Program-made: the position numbers and the translations under genes
Assembly: GCA_001796785.1 (NCBI GenBank)
Contig: MGNL01000166.1
Location: 13,703 to 43,326 of the forward strand
Direction of reading: 5' to 3'
Length of the DNA stretch: 29,624 nucleotides
From: Chloroflexi bacterium RBG_16_51_16
GTDB taxonomy: Bacteria; Chloroflexota; Anaerolineae; Anaerolineales; Villigracilaceae
In this document: positions 1-7,769 of the stretch, in pieces
Position numbering within the stretch: the stretch's first letter is position 1
Layout: each line of letters opens with the position of its first letter
The notes under the pieces: model-generated
The model's database searches: none
Told to the model about the DNA's origin: nothing
Seen by the model: only the letters and a program-made list of their open reading frames with translations

Positions 1-1213
1 GAGCGGCTCGCATGAGGTAATCCGGCGCCACAGGTGAGGTAGGCATCAAATCGACGAAATCTGCATAAGTTTGTGCGGCAACTGTTGATAAGCCGCGATC
101 CACCCATTCCGTCTCAGCTTTGTATTCCCACGCTTCCGCCCAACGTGGATGAGTGGGGTAATTGCTAATAAAATTTGATAGTTCTGTAACTGCGGCCTCC
201 GGGTTTCCCAATGCCCGCAGCGTTAGCCCCCGATAAAAAGATACCGTTCCATCATTCAGGTGGTTCACAGCGAGGTAGCGGTCAAATGCTGCAAGAGCAC
301 CATCGTATTGCCCGGCGAAGTAATCTACGAGTCCACGCGAGAGATCATCCACCTCCGCTTCTGCTTCTACCAGTTTTGTCAAGCCTAGATATGAATGATA
401 GGAAAGAGGATAATTTTCCATCGCGAATCTAAACTTACCGAAAGCTTCCTCGTTTCTTCCCTGCTCGAGCAACGTAAGTCCGAGCTCATACACCGCTTGT
501 GCCTTGACATAATCATTGACCTGCCTGCCGAGGATGCCTTCATACACTGCCTGAGCAGCCTCGTAATCACCGAGCTTACTGCGGGTATCAGCCGCCTTGA
601 TATCAAGCAGTGCTGTGTCATCCAGGCGCGGTGACTGGATTGCAGCTTTATACGCTGTAAGGGCATCCGGGTAATTACCAGCCAGGAAGAGAGCATCCCC
701 GCGCAATTCCTGGATATAGGAATCGATTATGCCAGGTCGGAGTGTCAGATAAGTTTGCCAGGACATTGCGGCTGCTTCATATTCCTCGAGCGTGTATTGG
801 CAGGAACCCAGTAGAAAATATGCAGCGGGTGCATGAATCGAGTCAGGATATTCGGATGTCACGGTTACCAGTGCCAAGAGGGCTTCATCAAAGCGTTCGT
901 CACCATAGTATGCCCGCGCTTCCCCCCATTTGGCTGCCGCCTGCACAAGAGGATCAGATGAATCCTGAAACGCTGTCTGAAAATGAATAAGCGCACCAGG
1001 GTAATCACCATTGAACAAAGCCTGCTCACCATCTTCTACCCGAATCACAGGTGCAGGAGTAGCGGTGATGGTCGGACTAGGTGAAGGCCTTGGGGTGGCG
1101 CTCGTCGGAGGTGTCAGTGTCCAACCCGGTGGGATGGTTGGTAGGCTCGAAAGATCACATGCCGTCAGGCTGAGCAGCAGGATGACGATGAGAGCTTTAT
1201 TGATTAATTTCAT
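1..1213 (-). CDS. TPR-repeat lipoprotein, C-terminus beyond the window
   Basis: The reading frame is open from the ATG at 1213 to the left edge (404 codons), with no stop, so the gene is cut by the window. The N-terminus is a lipoprotein signal: a charged start, a hydrophobic core and the lipobox LTAC, then a Ser/Thr/Pro-rich linker up to about residue 55. The rest is helical with recurring TPR-like pairs (for example FNGDYPGALIHFQTAF, FLAGNYPDALTAYKAAI, YFAGQYDGALAAFDRYLAV). It is probably anchored to the outer face of the cytoplasmic membrane. TPR lipoproteins of this build often end in a lytic transglycosylase (SLT) domain, but that part is not visible, so the catalytic role is open. It is transcribed divergently from the lipoprotein gene at 1415. 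Confidence 0.85.
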   Translation of the reverse strand, partial: MKLINKALIVILLLSLTACDLSSLPTIPPGWTLTPPTSATPRPSPSPTITATPAPVIRVEDGEQALFNGDYPGALIHFQTAFQDSSDPLVQAAAKWGEARAYYGDERFDEALLALVTVTSEYPDSIHAPAAYFLLGSCQYTLEEYEAAAMSWQTYLTLRPGIIDSYIQELRGDALFLAGNYPDALTAYKAAIQSPRLDDTALLDIKAADTRSKLGDYEAAQAVYEGILGRQVNDYVKAQAVYELGLTLLEQGRNEEAFGKFRFAMENYPLSYHSYLGLTKLVEAEAEVDDLSRGLVDYFAGQYDGALAAFDRYLAVNHLNDGTVSFYRGLTLRALGNPEAAVTELSNFISNYPTHPRWAEAWEYKAETEWVDRGLSTVAAQTYADFVDLMPTSPVAPDYLMRAA

Positions 1214-1248
1214 CCCGTCCTTATACTGGTTTCTCGGGAGAGTGTCAA
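1213..1248 (-). promoter_or_regulatory. Sigma-70-type promoter of the TPR lipoprotein gene, leaderless geometry
   Basis: On the minus strand a perfect TTGACA (1248-1243) is followed by a 17-base spacer and TATAAG (1225-1220). The ATG begins exactly six bases after the -10 box, so transcription starting about seven bases downstream would begin at the start codon. No Shine-Dalgarno sequence fits in the gap. Confidence 0.7.
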
Positions 1249-1414
1249 TATTAGGCTGAAAAAACATTCATAAAAAACCTGTCGACTGACTGAATTTATT
1301 TCATCGGCGCTGGTTCTTCGGAAGGTATATTGATTTAATATGAAAATACCACAATTAGGGACTACCCACTTCGCGTAAAATTCTCCTAAGTCAATCCGAA
1401 ATAAGGAGAATGGA

Positions 1415-2455
1415 ATGAAATTGAAAAACATGATGGGGATTGCATTGCCGATGTTGTTTATACTCGCCGCCTGCGGTCCATCTGCTGAGCAGGCTGCCAC
1501 GATGACCGCATCAGCATGGACACCGACACCAGTTCCGACAGCGACACCAACTCCAGTTCCTTACGACCTGGAGGTTAGCGTGATCGATGAATCAGGTGTA
1601 CCAGTTGCAGGCGTAACACTAATATATCCTGCTTCGGGGAGTGAGGAGCCTGTCCAAACGAATGATCAGGGTGTTTATGGCTGGTCGAATCTGCCCCGTG
1701 ATGCTGTAAATATTGAAGCTTCAGCACCGGGGTATGTAAACCAGTCCATCCAGCAAAATATGGAGCGGGGTAAAAACGATATTCAGATCACGTTGGTTCG
1801 CGATCCGTTCGGGCTATTACTGACGGATGCTTGCGGCAGCGGTGAATCCCTCATCTACATTGAGGATTTTCAAGATGGCACAGCTCAGAATTGGCCAGAG
1901 ATTGACCTGCATGCGCAGGGATGGAGCGTAGCAGGATATCCGGAGGAAACAGGTAATTTCGTTGCAAGTTACAATAGCGGAGAACACCTGGGCTCAAATT
2001 TACAATCGGAAGCATTCCCGGATTCTGTCTGGCGGATCAGATTCCGCGCGGATGGCGATCGGCCAATCTCTTTTAATTGGCAGCAAACCTACGGCGTGGA
2101 AGTTGATGGTCAGCACGCTGATGATGTACGCTATCAGATTGTCATCAATTCAGGTGGGTCCCAAATCCATCGGCTCACTCTTCCCGCCTTAAACATTGTG
2201 GTCGCTAGCGGGCAGGGAGCGAAAGCGAACGCGTGGCATACGCTAGAGGCAAGCTTTTACCAGGGTGATGTCCAACTTTGGATCGATGGTCAACAAAGAT
2301 CAAGTTATACCGATCCTAAACCCCTGCCTGCGGGTGGGATAGGCTTGGAATTACTCCCGCACGAAGTAACCGCAGGGAGCGTAGCCTCGTTTGATAACAT
2401 CTCAGTCTGCGGTTTGAATGCGCCCTTCGTTTCGCTATATGCTCCGCCTCAATAG
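1415..2455 (+). CDS. Lipoprotein with carboxypeptidase-regulatory-like domain and concanavalin/LamG-like domain
   Basis: The 346-residue product starts with a lipoprotein signal whose lipobox is LAAC (Cys20). A Thr/Pro-rich linker follows (about 33-48). Residues about 50-130 resemble a carboxypeptidase-regulatory-like beta-sandwich: a 'V.D.SGVPVAGVTLIY' start, then 'T.DQGVYGW.NLP' and 'ASAPGYVNQ'. Residues about 145-335 look like a jelly-roll (LamG/DUF1080-like) domain ending in the motif SFDNISVCG. The start is supported by an AAGGAG Shine-Dalgarno at 1403-1408. The protein is probably an anchored extracellular carbohydrate- or surface-binding protein; no catalytic motif is visible. The end of the domain resembles that of the smaller lipoprotein at 4354, and the two may be distant paralogues. 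Confidence 0.85.
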   Translation: MKLKNMMGIALPMLFILAACGPSAEQAATMTASAWTPTPVPTATPTPVPYDLEVSVIDESGVPVAGVTLIYPASGSEEPVQTNDQGVYGWSNLPRDAVNIEASAPGYVNQSIQQNMERGKNDIQITLVRDPFGLLLTDACGSGESLIYIEDFQDGTAQNWPEIDLHAQGWSVAGYPEETGNFVASYNSGEHLGSNLQSEAFPDSVWRIRFRADGDRPISFNWQQTYGVEVDGQHADDVRYQIVINSGGSQIHRLTLPALNIVVASGQGAKANAWHTLEASFYQGDVQLWIDGQQRSSYTDPKPLPAGGIGLELLPHEVTAGSVASFDNISVCGLNAPFVSLYAPPQ

Positions 2456-2509
2456 GGTTAATAATTCCAAACCGATCATTAATCAATTCAATTACGTTGT
2501 TTGACTCAG

Positions 2510-2541
2510 AAGAACCAGGGAATTCCAAACCTGGCTCTTTT
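2510..2541 (+). terminator. Rho-independent terminator after the lipoprotein gene
   Basis: A ten-base stem (2510-2519 with 2530-2539, one mismatch) encloses a ten-base loop and runs into a T-rich stretch at 2538-2541. It lies 55 bases after the stop at 2455 and just before the -10 box of the next gene. Confidence 0.6.
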
Positions 2542-2556
2542 GATTTCGTAACTGGT

Positions 2557-2568
2557 TATAATCGCTTC
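2557..2568 (+). promoter_or_regulatory. -10 box TATAAT six bases before the aldolase ATG (leaderless geometry)
   Basis: A perfect TATAAT spans 2557-2562, followed by six bases and then the ATG at 2569. No convincing -35 box stands 17 bases upstream (CTCTTT), and a TGG precedes the -10 box at nearly the extended-10 position. No Shine-Dalgarno sequence can fit, so the transcript would begin at or next to the start codon. Confidence 0.5.
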
Positions 2569-3249
2569 ATGATTGACAAACGGTTGGGTCACTCACTAAA
2601 TGAGGTGGATTTAAGACAGGCTGTCGTTGAATGTGCTCGGATTTGCTATGATCGCGGGTTGATGGTCTCCAACGACGGCAATATATCCATCCGCTTGAAT
2701 GAGACTTCCATAATGATCACACCTTCAGGTCTGTCAAAGGGACGATTGCAGGAACAGGATTTGGTGATATTGGACCTCTCAGGGGTGATCCAAAAATTAA
2801 CCTCAAAGCTCAAACCCTCCACTGAAACTCCAATGCATCTTGAGGTATACAAAAAACGCCCCGATGTGCATGCCGCGATCCATGCCCACCCGGTGTTCGC
2901 CACTTCCCTGAGCGTTGCCGGATTGGAATTTCCCAATAATATCCTGCCTGAAGTGCTGCTGACCCTGGGAGAGGTACCGACTACGAAATACGCCACTCCT
3001 TCATCTGAAGAGGATGCCCTAGCAGTTAGAGATCTGATCCGGGATCATGATGCCATTTTGCTCTGCCAGCATGGAAGCTTGACCGTTGGAAAGGATCTGG
3101 AAGATGCTTTGAATCATCTCGAAAGGATTGAGCATGTTGCCGAAGTTTTCTGGCGCGCCAGAGCACTTGGAAAGGTGAGTAGAATTCCCACTCGGGAACA
3201 GAAACGCCTCTCGGAAATGCGTGCAACCATTTTCTTTTCTGGCAAATAG
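2569..3249 (+). CDS. Class II aldolase/adducin family protein, probable 5-deoxyribulose- or methylthioribulose-1-phosphate aldolase
   Basis: The 226-residue product is a zinc-dependent class II aldolase of the FucA/adducin fold. Visible features are the phosphate-binding SNDGNISIR (34-42) and TPSGLSKG (51-58), the catalytic Glu86 in STETPMH, and the zinc ligands His105 and His107 (AIHAHP) and His168 (CQHGS). The frame is open further upstream (to a TTG at 2497), but I chose the ATG at 2569 because it sits six bases after a TATAAT box and family members start near this point. The stop is one base from mtnA, so the two are surely co-transcribed. Next to MtnA, the likely substrate is the ribulose-1-phosphate made by MtnA, which would be split to dihydroxyacetone phosphate and an aldehyde (DHAP shunt). 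Methylthioribulose-1-phosphate dehydratase (MtnB), from the same superfamily, is the alternative. Confidence 0.85.
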   Translation: MIDKRLGHSLNEVDLRQAVVECARICYDRGLMVSNDGNISIRLNETSIMITPSGLSKGRLQEQDLVILDLSGVIQKLTSKLKPSTETPMHLEVYKKRPDVHAAIHAHPVFATSLSVAGLEFPNNILPEVLLTLGEVPTTKYATPSSEEDALAVRDLIRDHDAILLCQHGSLTVGKDLEDALNHLERIEHVAEVFWRARALGKVSRIPTREQKRLSEMRATIFFSGK

Positions 3250-3250
3250 T

Positions 3251-4294
3251 ATGCGTACGGTATATTGGGAAAATGGTGTTGTTAAGCTTATTGATCAACG
3301 CCGGTTACCGGCTGTGCTTGAGATCGTGTCTTATACGGATTATAAAAAAATAGCCGTTGCGATAAAAGATATGGTCGTCCGGGGAGCCCCTGCTATTGGA
3401 GCGACAGCGGGTTTTGGGCTGGCCCTGGCAGCGTTTGCATCGAATTCATCATCGAGAAAAGGCCTGTTATCTGATCTACAGGCTGCAGCCGAGGAATTAG
3501 TATCAGCCCGGCCAACTGCTGTTAATCCGGGTTGGGTTGTAAATCGGATTATGGTGCGGGTTGCGCAGGACGAGTCTCTAGGTTTATCGGAGACGCGGAA
3601 TTTAGTTCTTCAAGAAGCGCAGTTGATCGCAGACGAGGATGTGGCGATCAATCTTGAAATGGCAAAATATGGCTCAAGCTTGATCTCTGATGGTGATGTC
3701 ATCATTCACCATTGCAACACAGGATCACTCGCAACGGTTGATTGGGGGACTGCCCTCGGAGCCATCCGGATGGCTCATGAGCAGGGTAAGAAAATTCATG
3801 TGCTCGTGGATGAGACCCGGCCACGCCTGCAAGGTTCAAGGCTGACTGCCTGGGAATTGGACCAATATGGGATCTCCTATGAGATCATCAGTGACAACAT
3901 GGCGGGTTATTTTCTTCGTTCAGGAAACGCTACCAAAGTTTTTTTCGGTGCCGATCGGGTGGCTGCCAATGGTGACGTCGCCAATAAGATCGGCACCTAT
4001 ATGCTTTCCCTGGCCGCGAAGGATAATAATATACCGGTGTATCCAGTTGTGCCAACATCCACAATTGATCTTAGCCTTCGCGATGGAGACCAGATCCCTT
4101 TGGAAGAACGGGATCCTCGCGAAGTTCTCGACATTTCGTTCCAGGGAGAACGCGTCGCCCCGATTGAAGCGCAGGCGCGCAACATCGCCTTTGACATCAC
4201 TCCGCATCGACTGGTCACAGCGATTGTTACAGAGAGAGGCATCATTCATCCACCCTTTGAGGAAAATCTTGCAGGTGTCTTGAGGAACGAGTAG
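3251..4294 (+). CDS. mtnA: S-methyl-5-thioribose-1-phosphate isomerase
   Basis: The enzyme opens the ring of 5-methylthioribose-1-phosphate (and probably 5-deoxyribose-1-phosphate) to the ribulose-1-phosphate, a cytoplasmic step in salvage of methylthioadenosine. The 347 residues match the family over the full length: MRTVYW at the start, VVRGAPAIGATAG (42-54), RPTAVNP, HHCNTGSLATVDWG with the catalytic Cys155, VDETRPRLQGSRLTAWEL, and GADRVAANGDVANKIGTY with the catalytic Asp235. The frame continues upstream to 3221, but the family start and the end of the aldolase gene at 3249 favour the ATG at 3251. There is no good Shine-Dalgarno, so translational coupling to the aldolase is likely. No mtnP, mtnK, mtnW, mtnC or mtnD is in the window. 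Confidence 0.95.
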   Translation: MRTVYWENGVVKLIDQRRLPAVLEIVSYTDYKKIAVAIKDMVVRGAPAIGATAGFGLALAAFASNSSSRKGLLSDLQAAAEELVSARPTAVNPGWVVNRIMVRVAQDESLGLSETRNLVLQEAQLIADEDVAINLEMAKYGSSLISDGDVIIHHCNTGSLATVDWGTALGAIRMAHEQGKKIHVLVDETRPRLQGSRLTAWELDQYGISYEIISDNMAGYFLRSGNATKVFFGADRVAANGDVANKIGTYMLSLAAKDNNIPVYPVVPTSTIDLSLRDGDQIPLEERDPREVLDISFQGERVAPIEAQARNIAFDITPHRLVTAIVTERGIIHPPFEENLAGVLRNE

Positions 4295-4353
4295 CGTGGA
4301 GCGGGTGTTAATATTCGCAAGCTAATACCAACTCAGATTTTGTGGAGATGAGA

Positions 4354-5052
4354 ATGGAAATGAAATTTAAGCAGCCTCTATTTCTCTTTGGCATCTTACT
4401 GAGCACTGCTCTTGCTTGTCAGGCGCTGCCTACTCTGACAACTGAACCTCTGAATGAAATTGTCGAACCAACAGCAATCCCGACTGAACCCCCGGTGAAG
4501 GCAAGTGTGTTAGTGGAAGATTCCTTCGACGATCCAGCAAGCGGTTTTCTTAGCTTGCGGGATGAAGAGGGAATTACTGACTATGACCAGGGCGGTTACC
4601 GGATTAAAGTTGACAAGCCGGAATGGTTCTTCTGGGTTGAGTCTGGCAGAACATTTACGGATGTGAAGATCGATGTTGATGCCAAAAAAATAGGCGGTCC
4701 GGACAACAACGAATATGGAGTAATCTGCAGATACCAGGATGAGAACAATTTTTATTTCTTCACGATAACAAGTGACGGTTATTATGGTGTGAGCAAACAG
4801 CTGTCCGATGAGATTTCACTGATCGGGATGACGGAGTTGAAATCCTCAAGCGCGATCAACCAGGTGGATGGAGAGAATCACATCACGGTCGTGTGCGATG
4901 GGAACAAGCTGCAGTTCTCCGTCAACGGAACTCTCCTGGCGGAGCTGGAGGATGATTCATTTTCATCAGGGGATATTGGTATGATAGCCGCTTCCGGTGA
5001 TGATCCCGGAACAGATATCCTGTTTGATAACCTGCTGGTCACGAGTCCATAA
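4354..5052 (+). CDS. Small lipoprotein with LamG/DUF1080-like jelly-roll domain
   Basis: From the ATG at 4354 the product has 232 residues. It begins with a hydrophobic signal and the lipobox ALAC, then an acidic Thr/Pro linker (about 30-50). The rest is one beta-rich domain beginning 'VLVEDSFDDPASGF', with 'YGVICRYQDENNFYFFTI' in the middle and LFDNLLVTSP at the end, the pattern of laminin-G/concanavalin-like domains in bacterial surface lipoproteins. A GGAG at 4344-4347 sets the start at 4354; the ATG at 4360 is also possible and the GTG at 4342 is less so. It stands between MtnA and adenosine kinase without an obvious link to their chemistry. The ligand is unknown. Confidence 0.8.
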   Translation: MEMKFKQPLFLFGILLSTALACQALPTLTTEPLNEIVEPTAIPTEPPVKASVLVEDSFDDPASGFLSLRDEEGITDYDQGGYRIKVDKPEWFFWVESGRTFTDVKIDVDAKKIGGPDNNEYGVICRYQDENNFYFFTITSDGYYGVSKQLSDEISLIGMTELKSSSAINQVDGENHITVVCDGNKLQFSVNGTLLAELEDDSFSSGDIGMIAASGDDPGTDILFDNLLVTSP

Positions 5053-5195
5053 CCGAGCCTTGATCATAAATGAAGTGACTTCAGGACTTTAACGTGGACA
5101 ATAAAAAGAAATTTCGTGAAATACTAATGGTAAAATAACGTGCTTTGAGCTTTTAACAGCTTTACGTTCGTATATACCCTTGAGGACAGAAGGTC

Positions 5196-5223
5196 GGCGT
5201 GGCGTTCCAACGCCACGCCTTTT
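5196..5223 (+). terminator. Perfect hairpin with T tract just before adenosine kinase (terminator or attenuator)
   Basis: A perfect ten-base stem (5196-5205 with 5210-5219) closes a four-base TCCA loop and is followed by TTTT (5220-5223). Flanking bases can extend the stem (AGGA at 5183-5186 with TCCT at 5223-5226). It ends 23 bases before the TTG start of the kinase and 13 bases before its Shine-Dalgarno. It may end the upstream lipoprotein transcript or attenuate the kinase/SAH-hydrolase transcript. Confidence 0.6.
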
Positions 5224-5246
5224 CCTGCTTAGGGTCGGAGGAAATT

Positions 5247-6203
5247 TTGGATATCTTGATTACCGGCTCAGTCGCGTACGACTATTTAATGACCTTTCCA
5301 GGCATGTTCAAGGATCATTTGCTGCCGGAAAGATTGGAAAGAGTCAGTCTCTCCTTCCTTGTTGATTCGATGTCCCGCCAGCGCGGGGGAATTGCACCTA
5401 ACATTGCTTATACCATGGCTCTCCTGGGCGAACGACCGCGGGTCATGGCAACCGTTGGTGAGGACTTCGGTGACTATCGGAGTTGGCTGGAAATACACGG
5501 TATCGATACAAGTTTGATGAAGGTTGTCGACGGTGAATTTACCGCATCCTTTTTTGCAACCACAGACCAGGGTTCCGCGCAGATAGCCTCTTTTTACCCG
5601 GGCGCGATGGCATACTCGGACACCCAATCCATTAAGAATTTGATGTCAATACCAGATCTCGTGGTTGTATCTCCAAGCGCACCAGAGGCGATGAAGAAAT
5701 TTCCGGCTGAGTGTCGGGAATTGAATATCAAATATCTTTATGATCCAAGCCAGCAGGTTCTGAGGTTGGAAGGCCAGGAACTGGCAAGAGATATGGAAGG
5801 TGCATATTTGTTGTTCTGCAATGATTATGAGTATGATCTGATTTCAAATAAAACTGGCTGGAACCTTCAACAAATCTTGAAGCATGTCAAGGTGGTTGTG
5901 ATCACCCGAGGCAGGGATGGCGCGCACTTGTACACGGATGGCCAGGAGTGTTTCATCCCCACAGTGCCGGAAAAAGAGATCATCGATCCTACCGGTGTGG
6001 GTGATGCTTTCCGCGGGGGATTTCTGGCAGGCTTTGCACATGGATGGGACTGGACTTTATGCGGCGAAATCGGATCGTTGGCGGCTGTATACTGCCTGGA
6101 GCGGCGTGGACCGCAGAGTCAAGAATACACCCTGCAGGAATTTGTATCTCGCTTTAGGAGACATTTCGACGATAAGGGTAAGTTGGATGTTTTAATTGCA
6201 TAA
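5247..6203 (+). CDS. adoK: Adenosine kinase, PfkB family (mycobacterial AdoK type)
   Basis: The enzyme phosphorylates adenosine to AMP with ATP, removing the adenosine made by SAH hydrolase. The protein follows the Mycobacterium tuberculosis AdoK pattern (from memory): ITGSVAYDYLMTFPG at the N-terminus, LSFLVDSMSRQRGGIAPN with the glycine pair, AQIASFYPGAM in the lid region, YDPSQQ, and the PfkB signature DPTGVGDAFRGGF with the catalytic Asp. The frame can be read from a GTG at 5199, but that lies inside the hairpin stem. I chose the TTG at 5247, five bases after a GGAGG (5237-5241), because it places the N-terminus as in AdoK and gives 318 residues. SAH hydrolase follows after 46 bases, a likely operon. 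Confidence 0.9.
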   Translation: MDILITGSVAYDYLMTFPGMFKDHLLPERLERVSLSFLVDSMSRQRGGIAPNIAYTMALLGERPRVMATVGEDFGDYRSWLEIHGIDTSLMKVVDGEFTASFFATTDQGSAQIASFYPGAMAYSDTQSIKNLMSIPDLVVVSPSAPEAMKKFPAECRELNIKYLYDPSQQVLRLEGQELARDMEGAYLLFCNDYEYDLISNKTGWNLQQILKHVKVVVITRGRDGAHLYTDGQECFIPTVPEKEIIDPTGVGDAFRGGFLAGFAHGWDWTLCGEIGSLAAVYCLERRGPQSQEYTLQEFVSRFRRHFDDKGKLDVLIA

Positions 6204-6249
6204 AGGGTAGAAAAAAGTCCAAGTGTCATCATAGAAAGGAAAAATATCA

Positions 6250-7512
6250 ATGGACAATTACGACATCAAGGATCTCAATTTAGCTGAAGGAGGCCGGCGG
6301 CGCATTGATTGGGCTGAGCGTGAAATGCCGGTACTTCGCCAGATCAGGGAACGATTTTCAAAGGAAAAACCATTAAAAGGCATCCGCCTATCTGCCTGCC
6401 TGCATGTGACCACGGAGACTGCCAACCTGGCAAGAACCTTGCATGATGGCGGGGCGGATTTGGTTCTAACCGCGTCCAATCCTTTATCGACCCAGGATGA
6501 TGTTGCAGCTGCACTCGTAAATATCTACGAAATTCCCACCTTCGCAGTCAAAGGTGAAAATAATGTCACCTATTACAAGCATATCGGAGCCGCACTCGAT
6601 CACAAACCAAACATGACCATGGATGATGGAGCTGATCTTGTTTCGGAGTTGCATAAGAACCGACGGGAACTTCTTGGCGAAGTGATCGGCGGCACTGAGG
6701 AAACAACAACTGGTGTAATCCGGCTTAGGGCAATGGCTGCGGATAAAATGCTTACTTTCCCGGTGGTAGCGGTTAATGATGCTCAGACCAAACACTTTTT
6801 TGATAACCGGTATGGAACCGGCCAGTCCACGATCGATGGCATCGTACGCGCCACCAACGTATTGTTGGCTGGAAAACGTTTCATAGTTGCCGGTTATGGA
6901 TGGTGTGGACGGGGACTTGCATCCAGGGCGCGTGGCATGGGCGCGTTGGTCATCGTCACCGAGGTGGATCCGTTAAAAGCATTGGAAGCTGTAATGGATG
7001 GCTTCCAGGTCATGCCGATGGAGGAAGCAGCGAGGATCGGAGACCTGTTTTGCACGGTAACTGGTGATATTAACGTAATCGATGAAAAACATTTCAAGGT
7101 CATGAAAGACGGTGCGATAGTTGCCAATTCCGGACACTTTAATGTTGAGATAAACATACCATCGCTTGCTAAAATGGCGATGGGTGAACCCAAGCTCGTC
7201 AGACCCTTCGTCGAGCAATATGAAACCAGGGACAGCAGGAAAATTAACATCCTGGCTGAAGGACGTTTGATTAATCTTGCGGCAGCTGAAGGACATCCCG
7301 CCTCGGTCATGGACATGTCATTTGCCAACCAGGCTCTCTCAGCCGAATTCATGGTAAAGAATGCCGATAAGCTGGAGAAGCGGGTTTATTCTGTACCACC
7401 GGAAATTGATGCAGAAATTGCCCGTTTGAAACTGCAGGCTATGGGTATCAAAATTGACGTTCTTACCGATGAGCAGCTTAAGTATTTAAACTCCTGGGAA
7501 GAAGGAACTTAA
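6250..7512 (+). CDS. ahcY: S-adenosylhomocysteine hydrolase (adenosylhomocysteinase)
   Basis: This NAD-dependent enzyme splits S-adenosylhomocysteine to homocysteine and adenosine and relieves product inhibition of methyltransferases. Visible landmarks in the 420 residues are LHVTTETANL (His52), DDGADL (Asp126), EETTTGV (Glu151), NDAQTKHFFDNRYG (Lys181, Asp185) and the NAD fold GYGWCGRG (215-222). The protein is of the short form without the roughly 40-residue insert and ends in LNSWEEGT rather than the HYRY-type tail of eukaryotic enzymes, as in archaeal and thermophile versions. An AAAGGA Shine-Dalgarno precedes the ATG. With the kinase upstream, adenosine would be trapped as AMP and the reversible hydrolysis pulled forward. 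Confidence 0.96.
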   Translation: MDNYDIKDLNLAEGGRRRIDWAEREMPVLRQIRERFSKEKPLKGIRLSACLHVTTETANLARTLHDGGADLVLTASNPLSTQDDVAAALVNIYEIPTFAVKGENNVTYYKHIGAALDHKPNMTMDDGADLVSELHKNRRELLGEVIGGTEETTTGVIRLRAMAADKMLTFPVVAVNDAQTKHFFDNRYGTGQSTIDGIVRATNVLLAGKRFIVAGYGWCGRGLASRARGMGALVIVTEVDPLKALEAVMDGFQVMPMEEAARIGDLFCTVTGDINVIDEKHFKVMKDGAIVANSGHFNVEINIPSLAKMAMGEPKLVRPFVEQYETRDSRKINILAEGRLINLAAAEGHPASVMDMSFANQALSAEFMVKNADKLEKRVYSVPPEIDAEIARLKLQAMGIKIDVLTDEQLKYLNSWEEGT

Positions 7513-7658
7513 GTTGCCCATCGGTAAATAATTCCAGAATATTTCACCGGTCTGGACTTATGGTACCTACCTATTTTACAAATCTGGTAAGACACTAAGA
7601 TAAGGAAAAAAACTCTCTTCTTTTCAATGCACTCTGTTATGATCGTAAAAGAAAGCCG

Positions 7659-7688
7659 AAAACCTCGGCCATCCGGGTCGAGGTTTTT
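7659..7688 (+). terminator. Rho-independent terminator after ahcY
   Basis: A nine-base stem (7659-7667 with 7679-7687) is extended by three more pairs (one G-T) around a five-base loop at 7671-7675, and ends in TTTTT (7684-7688). It lies about 150 bases after the ahcY stop and just before the candidate typA promoter. The rest of the 7513-7769 gap shows nothing else I can name. Confidence 0.75.
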
Positions 7689-7698
7689 AGCTGGAAAT

Positions 7699-7727
7699 TT
7701 GTACGCGCTGCTGATATAGATTAATAT
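7699..7727 (+). promoter_or_regulatory. Candidate typA promoter
   Basis: TTGTAC (7699-7704), a 17-base spacer and TAATAT (7722-7727) stand in the right order between the ahcY terminator and typA, and would give a leader of about 35 bases. The hexamers match the consensus only in part. Confidence 0.35.
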
Positions 7728-7769
7728 TAAACGGTAAGCTCGTTAACAGTCAGAATTCAGGTATTTAAA

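Noticed and set aside
5053..5246. A known SAM or SAH riboswitch before adoK-ahcY.
   Set aside because: Only a simple hairpin and weak extra pairing are visible; none of the conserved cores I know is present.
5199..5246. The GTG at 5199 as start of adenosine kinase.
   Set aside because: It lies inside the hairpin stem and would add 16 residues absent from AdoK; the TTG at 5247 has GGAGG at the right distance.
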